A stretch of 64,000 nucleotides of DNA from Verrucomicrobiota bacterium (GTDB taxonomy: Bacteria > Verrucomicrobiota > Verrucomicrobiia > CAIQCK01), in the NCBI GenBank assembly GCA_016222825.1, contig JACRQF010000006.1, positions 62,001-126,000 on the forward strand, written 5' to 3'. The notes under the pieces were generated by a model. The model was not told the DNA's origin. It saw nothing but the letters and a program-made list of their open reading frames with translations, and searched no databases. Of this stretch, positions 1 through 7,888 are shown piece by piece. Every line of letters starts with the position of its first letter. Positions within the stretch are counted from its first letter, which is position 1. The position numbers and the translations under genes are program-made.

Positions 1-690
1 ACTTCTCCGGGCAGCGCTGTTGCGCGATGGCGTAACAAATCGGTTCTGTGGCTTCGGAAGCACACCCCCGATTCAAGATTGGCCGAAGAGTTTCTTACAA
101 TTCCAGCGCCCAACCATGAAGGACGCGGGCTTAGTCATGGAAACGTGAAGAACATCCAGCGGGCACTTCGCGTCTTCCTACGTGCGCGCGACCTTCTTCC
201 GTTTTTAGCTGCCGATAGGCAGGCTCGGATACCTCGTCCGGAGAACGCAAAAAAGGTATTTGTTGTTCACGGCCACAACGACGCATTGAAGACAGCCGCC
301 GCACGGCTACTTACAAAGCTACAACTTGAACCAATCATTCTGCATGAGCAGCCAAACAAGAGCAGAACGATTATCGAGAAGTTCCTCGATTACAGCGATG
401 TTGCGTTCGCGTTGGTGCTTCTAACGGCGGATGATTGGGGTGGACTCGTTAACGGGCCGCCTGAAAGCTACAATCGTCGCGCACGACAAAACGTAATTTT
501 AGAGTTGGGCTTCTTCATTGGCCGCCTTGGTCGCGAGCGAGTCGTTGCGATCTACGAAGCGGGAGTTGAAATTCCTTCTGATTATAGTGGAGTTCTATTC
601 ATTCCTTTCGATTCCGGCGGTATTTGGCAATACCAAGCCGCTAAGGAGATGAAGGCAGCCGGAATTAAGATAGATATGAGCCACATTTGA
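1..690 (+). CDS. TIR-like nucleotide-binding effector protein, 5' partial
   Basis: The frame is open from base 1 with no stop, so the true start lies left of the window; 229 residues are visible, and the TTG at 79 is only an internal candidate. The recognisable part begins at KKVFVVHGHND (about residue 84 of the visible part), followed by a helix-rich stretch, SRTIIEKFLDYSDVAFALVL, LLTADDWG, and RQNVILELGFFIGRLGRERV. This is the pattern of the TIR-like family PF10137, seen as effectors of nucleotide-triggered defence (CBASS/Pycsar type) and as stand-alone proteins. By family knowledge such domains bind or hydrolyse NAD; that is not shown here. What lies before it cannot be seen. The next gene is an ArsR-type regulator on the opposite strand. 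Confidence 0.72.
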   Translation, partial: TSPGSAVARWRNKSVLWLRKHTPDSRLAEEFLTIPAPNHEGRGLSHGNVKNIQRALRVFLRARDLLPFLAADRQARIPRPENAKKVFVVHGHNDALKTAAARLLTKLQLEPIILHEQPNKSRTIIEKFLDYSDVAFALVLLTADDWGGLVNGPPESYNRRARQNVILELGFFIGRLGRERVVAIYEAGVEIPSDYSGVLFIPFDSGGIWQYQAAKEMKAAGIKIDMSHI

Positions 691-766
691 CGAGTGATTG
701 ACACGCAGTGGCAATCGCCCGCCATTGGAGCAGTCCTTACGCGTAGAGTGTTCAGTAGCCTGAGTT

Positions 767-1087
767 TCACTTCGCATCGAGCCGGTCGAGCCGTAGCAGG
801 ACGGCGCCGAAGTCGAGGGCGCGCTGGCCGGGGACGAGGTAGCAGGCGGGGATGCTGTAGCAGTTGCCGTAGCCACGCCGCAGGAGGCCGAACGCCACGA
901 GGAGGGCGAGGTGTTTGGAGATGTTGGAGCGTGGGACACCGATGCGCTTGGCCAGTTCGCTGGCCGGGAGTGGCTCACCCTTGAGCAGTTCGTCGAACAT
1001 GCGCCAGCGTGTCATGTCGGAAGCGGCCCGGATGGCGATTTTCAATGGGATGACAGGCATCTGTGAGGCTGTGGTGGGTGTGTTCAT
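767..1087 (-). CDS. ArsR-family winged-helix transcriptional regulator
   Basis: The 106-residue product has a central winged helix-turn-helix (residues about 35-85): SDMTRWRMFDELLKGEPLPA, then ASELAKRIGVPRSNISKHLA as the recognition segment and LLRRGYGN as the wing. This fits the ArsR/SmtB size and layout, but no clear Cys pair for metal sensing is visible, so the signal is unknown. It points away from the TIR-like gene and its upstream side runs directly into a 21-bp-period repeat array. Start ATG at 1085-1087; the first 20 residues are likely disordered. Confidence 0.7.
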   Translation of the reverse strand: MNTPTTASQMPVIPLKIAIRAASDMTRWRMFDELLKGEPLPASELAKRIGVPRSNISKHLALLVAFGLLRRGYGNCYSIPACYLVPGQRALDFGAVLLRLDRLDAK

Positions 1088-1121
1088 GGGATTTGGTCTG
1101 GTTTTCTGATGGTTTTAGCAA

Positions 1122-1394
1122 GTTCTCAGGCGATTGACAAGGGTCATCGGGGAATAGAGGTTCTTCATCGGTGACTGTAGCTTAACCATGAGTGATTGTA
1201 GCATATTCATCGGTAACTATACATTCTTTGCAGGTGAATAGAGTTTCTTAGTCTGGGAATAGAGTATATCCATCGGTTGCTGGAGTTTCGTAATCGGTGA
1301 GTAGAGTATAGTCGTCGGTGAACAGAGTTTCTTCGTCAGGAATTGGAGATTGTCTTCCGGGAGTCTGAGTTTCGGGCTCGGTGGGGTGAGGACG
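1122..1394. repeat. Degenerate tandem array, period 21 bp, about 12 units
   Basis: Units of exactly 21 bp can be laid end to end from 1143 to 1394, with a further weak unit at 1122-1142. A typical + strand unit reads CATCGGTGAATAGAGTTTC with two more bases in front. Unit starts are 1143, 1164, 1185, 1206, 1227, 1248, 1269, 1290, 1311, 1332, 1353 and 1374. No indel breaks the register although units differ at many positions. On the minus strand one frame is open and gives a seven-residue repeat such as KLYSPAK, ILYSPIT, KLQQPMD. There is no convincing gene start for that frame, so I treat it as a repeat and not a CDS. Confidence 0.8.
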
Positions 1395-1553
1395 TCGCTC
1401 TGCCGTGTGACATCCGCCTTCAGTGAAGCGCGCTCTTTGTTGCGGGAGTGGACGACGTGAGTTTCCTGGCTGGGATCCGATCGCGCGGTGCCGCGAAGGC
1501 CGAACGCCTCTGCTCCATTCATGATGCGTGTCATCGGCGCGGCGGTGGCGGCG

Positions 1554-1604
1554 CGAAATGACGTTGCCGGGAGACGGGGGGGCTTGCTAGGTTGGCGGCA
1601 TGAT
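1554..1604 (+). repeat. Direct repeat copy 1: duplicated promoter/start region of the propeller gene
   Basis: About 51 bp match 2604-2654 with only one small difference (GA versus AG at two positions). Both copies hold GACGTTGCCGGG, a G run, GCTTGCTAGGTTGGCGGC and ATGATG. After this copy the reading frame is only a decapeptide (MMKRWFSRWR, stop). The copy lies 130 bp upstream of the methyltransferase gene at 1731 and could act as its promoter. Confidence 0.8.
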
Positions 1605-1730
1605 GAAGAGATGGTTCTCGCGCTGGCGATGAAGGCCGGGGTGGAGACGCTCATGAAAGGCGGCGGCGCGCGCGCAGCGGTGATCGGCGGTTGTGGATGG
1701 CCTTGACGTTGGTGAACCAGGATTAGGACT

Positions 1731-2567
1731 ATGAAACTGTCAGCATTGCGAAAGAAGCTCAATTTCTTCGGCGACTCCTCCGAGTGGAAGGACGGGATCA
1801 CGCCATCCATCGGCGGCGGTGACGCCAAGATGCTCATCCGGCTGCTGAACAAGGTCAAACGCGAGAACATGGCGGCCCTCGAAGTCGGGAGTTGGGTGGG
1901 CAACGGCAGCACGCGCGTCATCACGAACCACATCCGGGACCTCCACGCCGTTTTCTACTGCGTGGACACCTGGGCGGGCAGCGAGAACGTCCCGTTCCAC
2001 CAGGAGTTCCGCAAGCGCTACAACACCTTCTTCGAGGTCTTCGCCGACAACGTGCGGGCCTACAACGGGCAGGACATCGTCCGGCCGCTGGTCATGCCAA
2101 GCACCCAGGCATGTGTCCTTTTCCCGGACAAGAGCCTGGACTTTGTCTTCATTGATGGCAACCACGGCTACAGCTACGTGAAGCAGGACATCCTCGCGTG
2201 GCTGCCGAAGATCAAGCCGGGCGGCGTCATCTGCGGACACGACTGCGACGCGTGCTACGCGGACCTGGATCCGAAGCTGAGGGCCGAGAGCGACCCGCAC
2301 GTCGAGGATGATTATTACGAGAACAAGGGCCATCCGGGGCCGAAGGCGTTCCACGCGGGCGTGGTCAAGGCCGTGCATGAGGTCTTCGACGGGAAAGCGA
2401 CACTCTGGTTCAAGTTGAAAGGCTCCACGTCCGTATGGAGCCACAGGCCCGGCAGCCTGATGGACCGCTTGCGCGTTTCCATCGGTGGCGGCGCACCCGC
2501 ATCGCGGGAAGAGTCGGTTGGGGGCAAAGCCTGGCCGAAGCCGACGCCGTGGCCGGCTGCGAATTGA
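1731..2567 (+). CDS. Class I SAM-dependent methyltransferase
   Basis: The 278-residue product has the SAM-binding motif I AALEVGSWVGNGSTRVI (about residues 48-64), the acidic post-I residues in VDTWAGSE, and LDFVFIDGNHGYSYVKQDI, followed by WLPKIKPGGVICGHD. This is the Methyltransf_24-like layout often found with sugar or cell-surface biosynthesis genes; the substrate cannot be read from the sequence. It stands alone between two copies of the same promoter segment. No RBS of note before ATG 1731. Confidence 0.85.
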   Translation: MKLSALRKKLNFFGDSSEWKDGITPSIGGGDAKMLIRLLNKVKRENMAALEVGSWVGNGSTRVITNHIRDLHAVFYCVDTWAGSENVPFHQEFRKRYNTFFEVFADNVRAYNGQDIVRPLVMPSTQACVLFPDKSLDFVFIDGNHGYSYVKQDILAWLPKIKPGGVICGHDCDACYADLDPKLRAESDPHVEDDYYENKGHPGPKAFHAGVVKAVHEVFDGKATLWFKLKGSTSVWSHRPGSLMDRLRVSIGGGAPASREESVGGKAWPKPTPWPAAN

Positions 2568-2603
2568 TTGCTTGCGACTGGATGGAGCGGTTTGTGGACA
2601 GCA

Positions 2604-2649
2604 TGAAATGACGTTGCCGGGAAGCGGGGGGGCTTGCTAGGTTGGCGGC
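2604..2649 (+). promoter_or_regulatory. Promoter of the PQQ-like propeller gene (copy 2 of a direct repeat)
   Basis: A -35-like TTGCCG lies at 2614-2619 and a -10-like TAGGTT at 2638-2643, spacer 18 bp. The ATG at 2650 follows after only 6 bases, so transcription probably starts at or next to the start codon. The same segment occurs at 1554-1604. Confidence 0.5.
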
Positions 2650-3927
2650 ATGATGATGAAACCGTTTGCTTTCGCGCTGGCGCTGGGGTGCGCATTCACG
2701 ACCTTCGTTTTCGCAGAGGAGAACTGGCCGCAGTTCCGCGGGCCGGATGGGATGGGGCACTCGGATGCCAAGGGGCTGCCAGTGACTTGGAGCGAAACGC
2801 AGAACATCAAGTGGAAAACGCCGATTCACGGCAAGGGCTGGTCGTCGCCGGTTATCTGGGGCAAACAAATCTGGATGACCACGGCGACGGAGGACGGCAA
2901 GCAGTTGTTCGTCGTCTGTGTGGACCGCGACACCGGGAAGATCCTCCACAACACGAAGCTGTTCGATGTCGAAACGCCGCAGTTCATCATCAAGCTCAAC
3001 AGCCCGGCCTCGCCGACGCCGGTGATCGAGGAAGGGCGCGTTTATGTGACGTTCGGAGACCCGGGCACGGCGTGCCTCGACACGAAGAGCGGGAAGGTGC
3101 TCTGGCAGCGGCGCGACTTGAATATCAACCACGTCCGCGGCGCCGGCGCGTCGCCAATCCTGTTCGGTAACCTGTTCATCGTGAACTTCGACGGCGGCGA
3201 TGCCCAATTTGTCGTCGCGCTCGACAAGAACACCGGCAAGACAGTGTGGAAGACCAACCGCACGATGGATTTCAAGGACCTCGACAAGGACGGCAAGCCG
3301 CAGCGGGAGGGCGACCTCCGCAAGGGGTTCACTACGCCGCTGATCGCGTCGTTCGGAGGCGCGCCGCCGATCCTCATTGATCCCGGCTCGATGGCGTTCT
3401 ACGCCTATGACCCGCTCACCGGCAAGGAACTCTGGCGCACCGAGGAACGCAAAAACCACTCCGTCGCCGTGCGCGTGTCGGTCGCCAACGGGTTGATTTA
3501 CGCCTGCACCGGCATGGGCAAAGCGTCGGTCTGGGCGATCAAGCCCGGCGGCAGCGGCGTCGTGACGGACACGCACGTCGTCTGGAAAGCCCCGCGCAAC
3601 GTGCCGACCATGCCCTCGCCCATCGTCATGGGCGACCTGCTCTTCATGGTGAGCGACAACGGCATCATCACCTGCCTCGATGCGAAGACCGGCGAGGTTG
3701 TGTGGGAGCAGAAAGTGGGCGGGGAGTTTTCCGCGTCGCCCATCTCAGCCGAGGGACGCATCTATTTCTTCGACCGCGAAGGCAAGGCGACGGTGATCGA
3801 AGCCGCGCGCGAGTTCAAACAAGTTGCCCAGAACCAGCTTGAGGACGGCTGCATGGCCTCCGCCGCCGTCTCTGGCAAGGCGCTGTTCGTGAGGACGCGG
3901 TCGGCGCTCTACCGCATCGAGAAGTAA
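2650..3927 (+). CDS. Secreted PQQ-binding-like beta-propeller repeat protein
   Basis: The 425-residue product begins with a Sec signal peptide (FAFALALGCAFTTFVFAEE) and continues NWPQFRGPDGMGHSD, the usual opening of planctomycete and verrucomicrobial PQQ-like propeller proteins. Repeated blades follow, each with a GKxxW or GxxxWE-type motif: IKWKTPIHGKGWSSPVIWG, TGKTVWKTNR, TGKELWRTEER, TGEVVWEQKVGG. Without a recognisable dehydrogenase active site it is more likely a structural or binding propeller than a true quinoprotein enzyme. It is expected in the periplasm. The convergent genes after it encode a tetraheme cytochrome and an aldo/keto reductase, which could mean a shared redox role, but strand differs and this is inference. 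Confidence 0.88.
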   Translation: MMMKPFAFALALGCAFTTFVFAEENWPQFRGPDGMGHSDAKGLPVTWSETQNIKWKTPIHGKGWSSPVIWGKQIWMTTATEDGKQLFVVCVDRDTGKILHNTKLFDVETPQFIIKLNSPASPTPVIEEGRVYVTFGDPGTACLDTKSGKVLWQRRDLNINHVRGAGASPILFGNLFIVNFDGGDAQFVVALDKNTGKTVWKTNRTMDFKDLDKDGKPQREGDLRKGFTTPLIASFGGAPPILIDPGSMAFYAYDPLTGKELWRTEERKNHSVAVRVSVANGLIYACTGMGKASVWAIKPGGSGVVTDTHVVWKAPRNVPTMPSPIVMGDLLFMVSDNGIITCLDAKTGEVVWEQKVGGEFSASPISAEGRIYFFDREGKATVIEAAREFKQVAQNQLEDGCMASAAVSGKALFVRTRSALYRIEK

Positions 3928-3941
3928 GCCCCGGTTGAGCG

Positions 3942-4445
3942 CTATTTCGCGTTGGTGGCGGGCGTGTCCTTCTGCATCATCCGCACGCCCTCGGCTTTGA
4001 TCAGCTTGCCGGTGGCTTTGTCCCAATGCCGCGTGCGGACGGCCATGCGGTGCTTGCCGTGGCAGTCGGTGCAGACCTTGCGCTTGGCGGGGTCCTTGGC
4101 AAACGCCGCGTCGTGGTCTTCCACAGCGCGGAGTTTGGTCAGCGCATGGCACTTCGCGCAGCCGTCGAGAATCTTCTCTTTCGGGAACATGATCTCCGGC
4201 GGCGTCAGGCCGTCCTCGTCGGCGCTGTGGCGGTCGGACTCGCCGTGGCACTTCTCGCAGCCGACACCATGCTTCTCGTGGTTCTTCGCCAGTTCTTCCG
4301 TCTTGAAGTTGGCGTGGCAGACGAGGCAGTAGGAGTTGTCGGCGGGCTTCTTCGAGGCATCAGCCGCCATCGCGACGACCGCAACCGCGCAACTCGCGAC
4401 AATCAAACCGGCCAAAGCCGGACCTCCGAATGTGTTTCTAGACAT
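3942..4445 (-). CDS. Secreted tetraheme cytochrome c (c3/c7-like)
   Basis: From the ATG at 4443-4445 the product has 167 residues: a signal peptide (GGPALAGLIVASCAVAVVAM AADA region), then four CxxCH heme sites: CLVCH, CEKCH, CAKCH and CTDCH, with further histidines (KNHEKHG, DRHSADE) that could be distal ligands. It would be a periplasmic electron carrier. The start overlaps the stop of the aldo/keto reductase gene by 8 bp, so the two are probably translated from one message. A longer reading of the frame to 4751 runs through that reductase gene and is rejected. Confidence 0.85.
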   Translation of the reverse strand: MSRNTFGGPALAGLIVASCAVAVVAMAADASKKPADNSYCLVCHANFKTEELAKNHEKHGVGCEKCHGESDRHSADEDGLTPPEIMFPKEKILDGCAKCHALTKLRAVEDHDAAFAKDPAKRKVCTDCHGKHRMAVRTRHWDKATGKLIKAEGVRMMQKDTPATNAK

Positions 4446-5556
4446 ATTCCCAATCCTTGAGCCAGTGATAGTCCGGTGTGAGCTTCGCCCACATCTCGCG
4501 CGCGATGGTCTGCAACTCCTTCTGCTCGGCGAGGTCGAGCTGGCGGCGCTCCTTGAGGGCGAGGACCATGTTGTCCACCTGCTTGGTGCTGATAAGGCCG
4601 GGGATCGGCGCGGTGATGGCGGGGTTGCCGAGAATGTAGCGGATGGTGAGCCGCGCGCGGCGGTCGTCCTCGGCCACCTCCGCGTGGTCGGGTGAGCCGT
4701 CGCCTTTGAAGATGGCGTTGCTGGCGAACGGTTTGATGCCGAAGATGCCAACGTCGTATTTGCGCACGGCGTCGAGGAAGCTGTCCACCGGCAATTCCTT
4801 CGAGCCGGCGGTGTAGGGCGTGCAGATGACCTGAATCACGTCGGGATATTTTTCGACGAGCATCTTGCCCCAAACGCGGTCGTGCGTGGAGAGGCCGGTG
4901 AAGCGGCACTTGCCCTGTTTCCTGGCGGTGGTGAGCGCCTCGATCATCGCCTCCACGTCGGCGTCGGAGTGCCGGCCGCCGCGCTCCAGCGCCATGAGCC
5001 GCCAGATGTCCACGTAGTCGAGCTTACAACGCTTCAGGCCGGCGTCGAAGAGTTCGAGCAGCTTCTTCGCGTTGCGGTTTTCGGGCACGCGCAGTTCGCT
5101 GGCCGGATGCGAGTAGCCGATATACATCGCGTCGCGCTTCTTGCTGAGGACCTTGCTGTAAACCTCCGGCTCGCTGTCGCCGGCGTAGTCAATGCAGTTG
5201 ATGCCGACCTTGATGCAGTAGTTGAGGACCTCCTCGCGGTTGCGCTGGAACGGCGCGGCGACGGCGGCGTCAGTCGGCGCGTTGTAGGGATTCACCGCGC
5301 TGTCCGTGCCGATGACTTTGTTGATGCGCTTCCAGTGACCGCCGAGGCAGACGGCGGAAACCCAGAGGCCCGTCTTGCCGAGACGGCGGTATTCCATGTC
5401 GGGGTTGTAGCTGCGGGTCTTCTTGAGCTCGGCGCGGTCGGCGTCGGTGATGGCGGCGCAGGTCGTGCGCGTCGTGGCGAGGCTGGCCGCGGCGACGGCG
5501 GCGCTGGTCTGGATGAATGAGCGGCGGGAAAGGCGGGAATCGCGGGTCTGTTTCAT
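4438..5556 (-). CDS. Tat-exported aldo/keto reductase
   Basis: The 372-residue product opens with a twin-arginine signal, LSRRSFIQTSAAVAAASLA. The AKR fold follows: MEYRRLGKTGLWVSAVCLGG, then CIDYAGDSEPEVYSKVLS (the Asp-Tyr region is shifted against the classic DxxxxYG motif), LDYVDIWRLMALERGG, GKCRFTGLSTHD and the C-terminal ILGNPAITAPIPGLIS. Catalytic lysine and histidine positions are not certain. Export of a nicotinamide-dependent fold is common in this phylum. The cytochrome gene follows with an 8 bp overlap. Confidence 0.85.
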   Translation of the reverse strand: MKQTRDSRLSRRSFIQTSAAVAAASLATTRTTCAAITDADRAELKKTRSYNPDMEYRRLGKTGLWVSAVCLGGHWKRINKVIGTDSAVNPYNAPTDAAVAAPFQRNREEVLNYCIKVGINCIDYAGDSEPEVYSKVLSKKRDAMYIGYSHPASELRVPENRNAKKLLELFDAGLKRCKLDYVDIWRLMALERGGRHSDADVEAMIEALTTARKQGKCRFTGLSTHDRVWGKMLVEKYPDVIQVICTPYTAGSKELPVDSFLDAVRKYDVGIFGIKPFASNAIFKGDGSPDHAEVAEDDRRARLTIRYILGNPAITAPIPGLISTKQVDNMVLALKERRQLDLAEQKELQTIAREMWAKLTPDYHWLKDWEYV

Positions 5557-5621
5557 AGGCTACTATTGGTTGCGGGCTGATTCTATATCCGAGAACTGCG
5601 ATACAGGCAAGGATGCCGGCG

Positions 5622-6527
5622 CTACTTCGCCGGCGGCGGCCGCCAACTGCGCGGTTGCGGCTTCGGGCCGGCGGGCTTGCCGTCGAGTTGGGCGACGAGC
5701 CAGTCGAGGCCGTCGAGGTTGTCCTTGAGCCGTGCCTCGGCGTCCTCGCCGGTGTGGTTGAGGATGCCGATGGGGCCGCGGTAGCCGCTGTCGCGGATGG
5801 TCTTGAGCAACTGCAAATCGAGGTCGCCCTGACCGAGCGGGAGGATCTTCATGCCGCGCTTGTCGCCGCCCTTGGTAATGCCGTTGAGGTTCAGGCAGAG
5901 CAGGTAAGGCTTCATCGCGACGAGCGCGGCGGGAAAACGGTCGAGGTGGTCGTGGCCGTGATGGAGGTTATAGACGATGCCGACGTGTGCCGCGCCGTGC
6001 TGCTCGCGCAGGAGCTTCGTTACGGCGATCATGTTCTCCGGCTCGCCGCTCCAGCCGCCGTGGTTGTAGAGCGCGACTTTGCAGCCGAGCTTCCGCGCGC
6101 GCTCAACCAACGGAAGCATGCGCTGCGCCGCCAGCTTCACGCGCTCCTCCTGCGTCGGCGCTTCCGCCTTGGGCAGCATCACCCACAACTGCGGCGTGAC
6201 GCCGTGTTTCGGGAAGAGCTTGAACGCCTCTTCGTGCGTCCCCCAGAACGCCGTGAACTCGATGCCGTGCTTCTTCATCGCCACCATTTCCGCGTCGAAC
6301 GTCGGCACGTGCTCCGCGCGCCAGTCGTAGGCCTGCCGCTTGATGCCGAGCCGCTCCAGCATCACCGCGCGCTCCTCCGGGCCGCGTTTCTTGGCGTCGA
6401 ACGGCACAATGCACCACGCGACGAGGTTGTCGTGGGCGAAGATGTTTTGATCGGCGCGGGCGGGCGCGGCAGGCAGCAGGATGGCGGCGCACAGGGAGGC
6501 GATCAGGGCGACGGAAGTGGTTTTCAT
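5622..6527 (-). CDS. Secreted sugar phosphate isomerase/epimerase-like TIM barrel protein
   Basis: The start chosen at 6525-6527 gives 301 residues with a signal peptide (TTSVALIASLCAAILLPAA, cleaved near ARADQ). The body is a xylose-isomerase-like TIM barrel: RLGIKRQAYDWRAEHVPTFD, KLGCKVALYNHGGWSGEP, VGIVYNLHHGHDHLDRFP and GYRGPIGILNHTGED, the usual strand ends holding His, Asp and Glu. Its substrate is unknown. It sits upstream of the reductase/cytochrome pair on the same strand with a 65 bp gap. An ATG 21 bp further upstream would add only MGHSPAT before the signal. Confidence 0.82.
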   Translation of the reverse strand: MKTTSVALIASLCAAILLPAAPARADQNIFAHDNLVAWCIVPFDAKKRGPEERAVMLERLGIKRQAYDWRAEHVPTFDAEMVAMKKHGIEFTAFWGTHEEAFKLFPKHGVTPQLWVMLPKAEAPTQEERVKLAAQRMLPLVERARKLGCKVALYNHGGWSGEPENMIAVTKLLREQHGAAHVGIVYNLHHGHDHLDRFPAALVAMKPYLLCLNLNGITKGGDKRGMKILPLGQGDLDLQLLKTIRDSGYRGPIGILNHTGEDAEARLKDNLDGLDWLVAQLDGKPAGPKPQPRSWRPPPAK

Positions 6528-6676
6528 CGTGGCCGGACTATGCCCCAACGCGGGCCGGATGGCTAGAACGCGCGCGCCACAAAGTTGAGCATAAGCGGCG
6601 AGGCGTCAGACCGGCCCTCGCCGTCACCGGTTGTTTTCTTGCGAACGCGGGGCGTGGCGATTATTATGGCGTGGCA

Positions 6677-7171
6677 ATGAAACGCCGTGCCATCTATCCC
6701 GGCAGCTTCGATCCCATCACGAACGGCCACCTCGACGTGGTTGAGCGTGCGCTAAGGCTTTTTGACGAGGTCGTCGTCGCCGTTGCCGTCAACATCCGCA
6801 AGGACCCGCTGTTCAGCGTCAAGGAGCGCCGCGAGATGCTCCAGCGCGCGGTGGGGCATCTGCCGCGCGTCACCGTGGACAGTTTCGAGACGTTGCTGAT
6901 GGATTACGCGCAGGAGAAGAAGGCGGTGGCGGTGGTGCGCGGGCTGCGGGCGGTGAGCGACTTCGAGTTCGAGTTCCAGATGGCGCTGATGAACCGCAAC
7001 CTGGCGCCGCAGGTGGAAACGGTGTTTTTGATGCCGAAAGACAACTACGTGTATCTGAGTTCGAGGATGATCAAGGAAATCGTCCGGCTGGGCGGCAGCG
7101 CGAAGGGTTTCGTGCCGCCGTATGTCGAGACGGCGCTCCAGCGCCGCCTTGGGAAAGGAGGCCGAAGATGA
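6677..7171 (+). CDS. coaD: Pantetheine-phosphate adenylyltransferase
   Basis: The 164-residue enzyme makes dephospho-CoA from 4'-phosphopantetheine and ATP, the fourth step of CoA synthesis. The nucleotidyltransferase motif YPGSFDPITNGHLDVVERA includes the TxGH-like signature, and the C-terminal motif DNYVYLSSRMIKEIVRLGG corresponds to the conserved ISSTxVRE region. Length is normal for CoaD. The ATG at 6677 is preferred over the GTG at 6671 because MKRRAIYPG is the usual N-terminus. The stop overlaps the next start (ATGA), so the CoA gene leads a lipid and ribosome run. Confidence 0.95.
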   Translation: MKRRAIYPGSFDPITNGHLDVVERALRLFDEVVVAVAVNIRKDPLFSVKERREMLQRAVGHLPRVTVDSFETLLMDYAQEKKAVAVVRGLRAVSDFEFEFQMALMNRNLAPQVETVFLMPKDNYVYLSSRMIKEIVRLGGSAKGFVPPYVETALQRRLGKGGRR

Positions 7172-7671
7172 AAATCAACCTGAGAAACTTCCCCGCCGAG
7201 GGACGCGACTTCGAGGGCGAGGATCCGGTGGAGATTCTGGATGTCAGCGACCCGGAATATCGCTTCGAATCGCCGGTCAACTACCGGTTGCACGGGCAGG
7301 TGTTGGGCCATGCGCTGGTGGTGACAGGCCGGGTTTGGACGTGCGTGGGCATCACTTGCGTGCGTTGTTTGAAGGATGCCGAGCGGCCCGTGGAGGTCCG
7401 GGACTTCGTGGTGCACCGTGAAATAGAGACCACGGAGGATTTCGCGGACTTGACTGAGAATCTGCGGGAAGATATTTTGCTGGCTCTTCCGCAGAACCCG
7501 TTGTGCAGCAAAGATTGCAGGGGCCTGTGCCCCGTCTGCGGTCAGGACCTGAACGAAAGAACTTGTTCGTGCGCGAAACAGGCGGCCAGCCCCGGCTCCA
7601 AGCGAGTCGAAGCCGGCAGCACGGGAACGCCCTGGAGCGCGCTCGATCGTATTAAAATCGCAAGAAAGTAG
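7168..7671 (+). CDS. yceD: YceD/DUF177 family protein
   Basis: 167 residues. Conserved DUF177 features are visible: the central GITCVRCLKDAERPVEV and the acidic stretch IETTEDFADLTENLREDILL, then LPQNPLCSKDCRGLCPVCGQ with four cysteines. Members of this family are encoded directly before rpmF in most bacteria and are linked to rRNA or ribosome assembly and fatty acid synthesis; the exact role is unsettled. ATGA overlap with coaD and a 7 bp gap to rpmF support one operon. Confidence 0.92.
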   Translation: MKINLRNFPAEGRDFEGEDPVEILDVSDPEYRFESPVNYRLHGQVLGHALVVTGRVWTCVGITCVRCLKDAERPVEVRDFVVHREIETTEDFADLTENLREDILLALPQNPLCSKDCRGLCPVCGQDLNERTCSCAKQAASPGSKRVEAGSTGTPWSALDRIKIARK

Positions 7672-7678
7672 AAGTAAT

Positions 7679-7864
7679 ATGGGCACCCCAAAACGTAAAA
7701 TGTCCAAGAGCCGGCAGCGCAGCCGGCGCAAGGCCAACAGTTGGCGCGCGCCGCAGACGGGCAAGTGCCCGCAGTGTGGCAGCAGCGCGCAACCTCACCG
7801 CGCGTGCCCCAGTTGCGGCTATTATAAGGGCCGCCAGGTCGTCTCCATCGAGGCGGGCGCCTAA
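7679..7864 (+). CDS. rpmF: Ribosomal protein bL32, zinc-binding form
   Basis: 61 residues with the standard opening GTPKRKMSKSRQRSRRKANSW and a complete zinc ribbon, CPQCG followed by CPSCGYY. The zinc-binding (C+) form implies ordinary zinc supply; a C- paralogue is not present here. Placed between yceD and plsX as in many bacteria. Confidence 0.96.
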   Translation: MGTPKRKMSKSRQRSRRKANSWRAPQTGKCPQCGSSAQPHRACPSCGYYKGRQVVSIEAGA

Positions 7865-7888
7865 GGGCGTCCGCGCGGCTCGCCGTTT

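Noticed and set aside
1217-1933. Minus-strand open frame with KLYSPxx heptads continuing into the methyltransferase
   Set aside because: It is antisense to a clear methyltransferase gene and its repeat part is explained by the 21-bp array; no start signal.
2410-3576. Long minus-strand frame across the propeller gene
   Set aside because: Antisense shadow of GC-rich coding DNA, Arg/Ala-rich without domain features.
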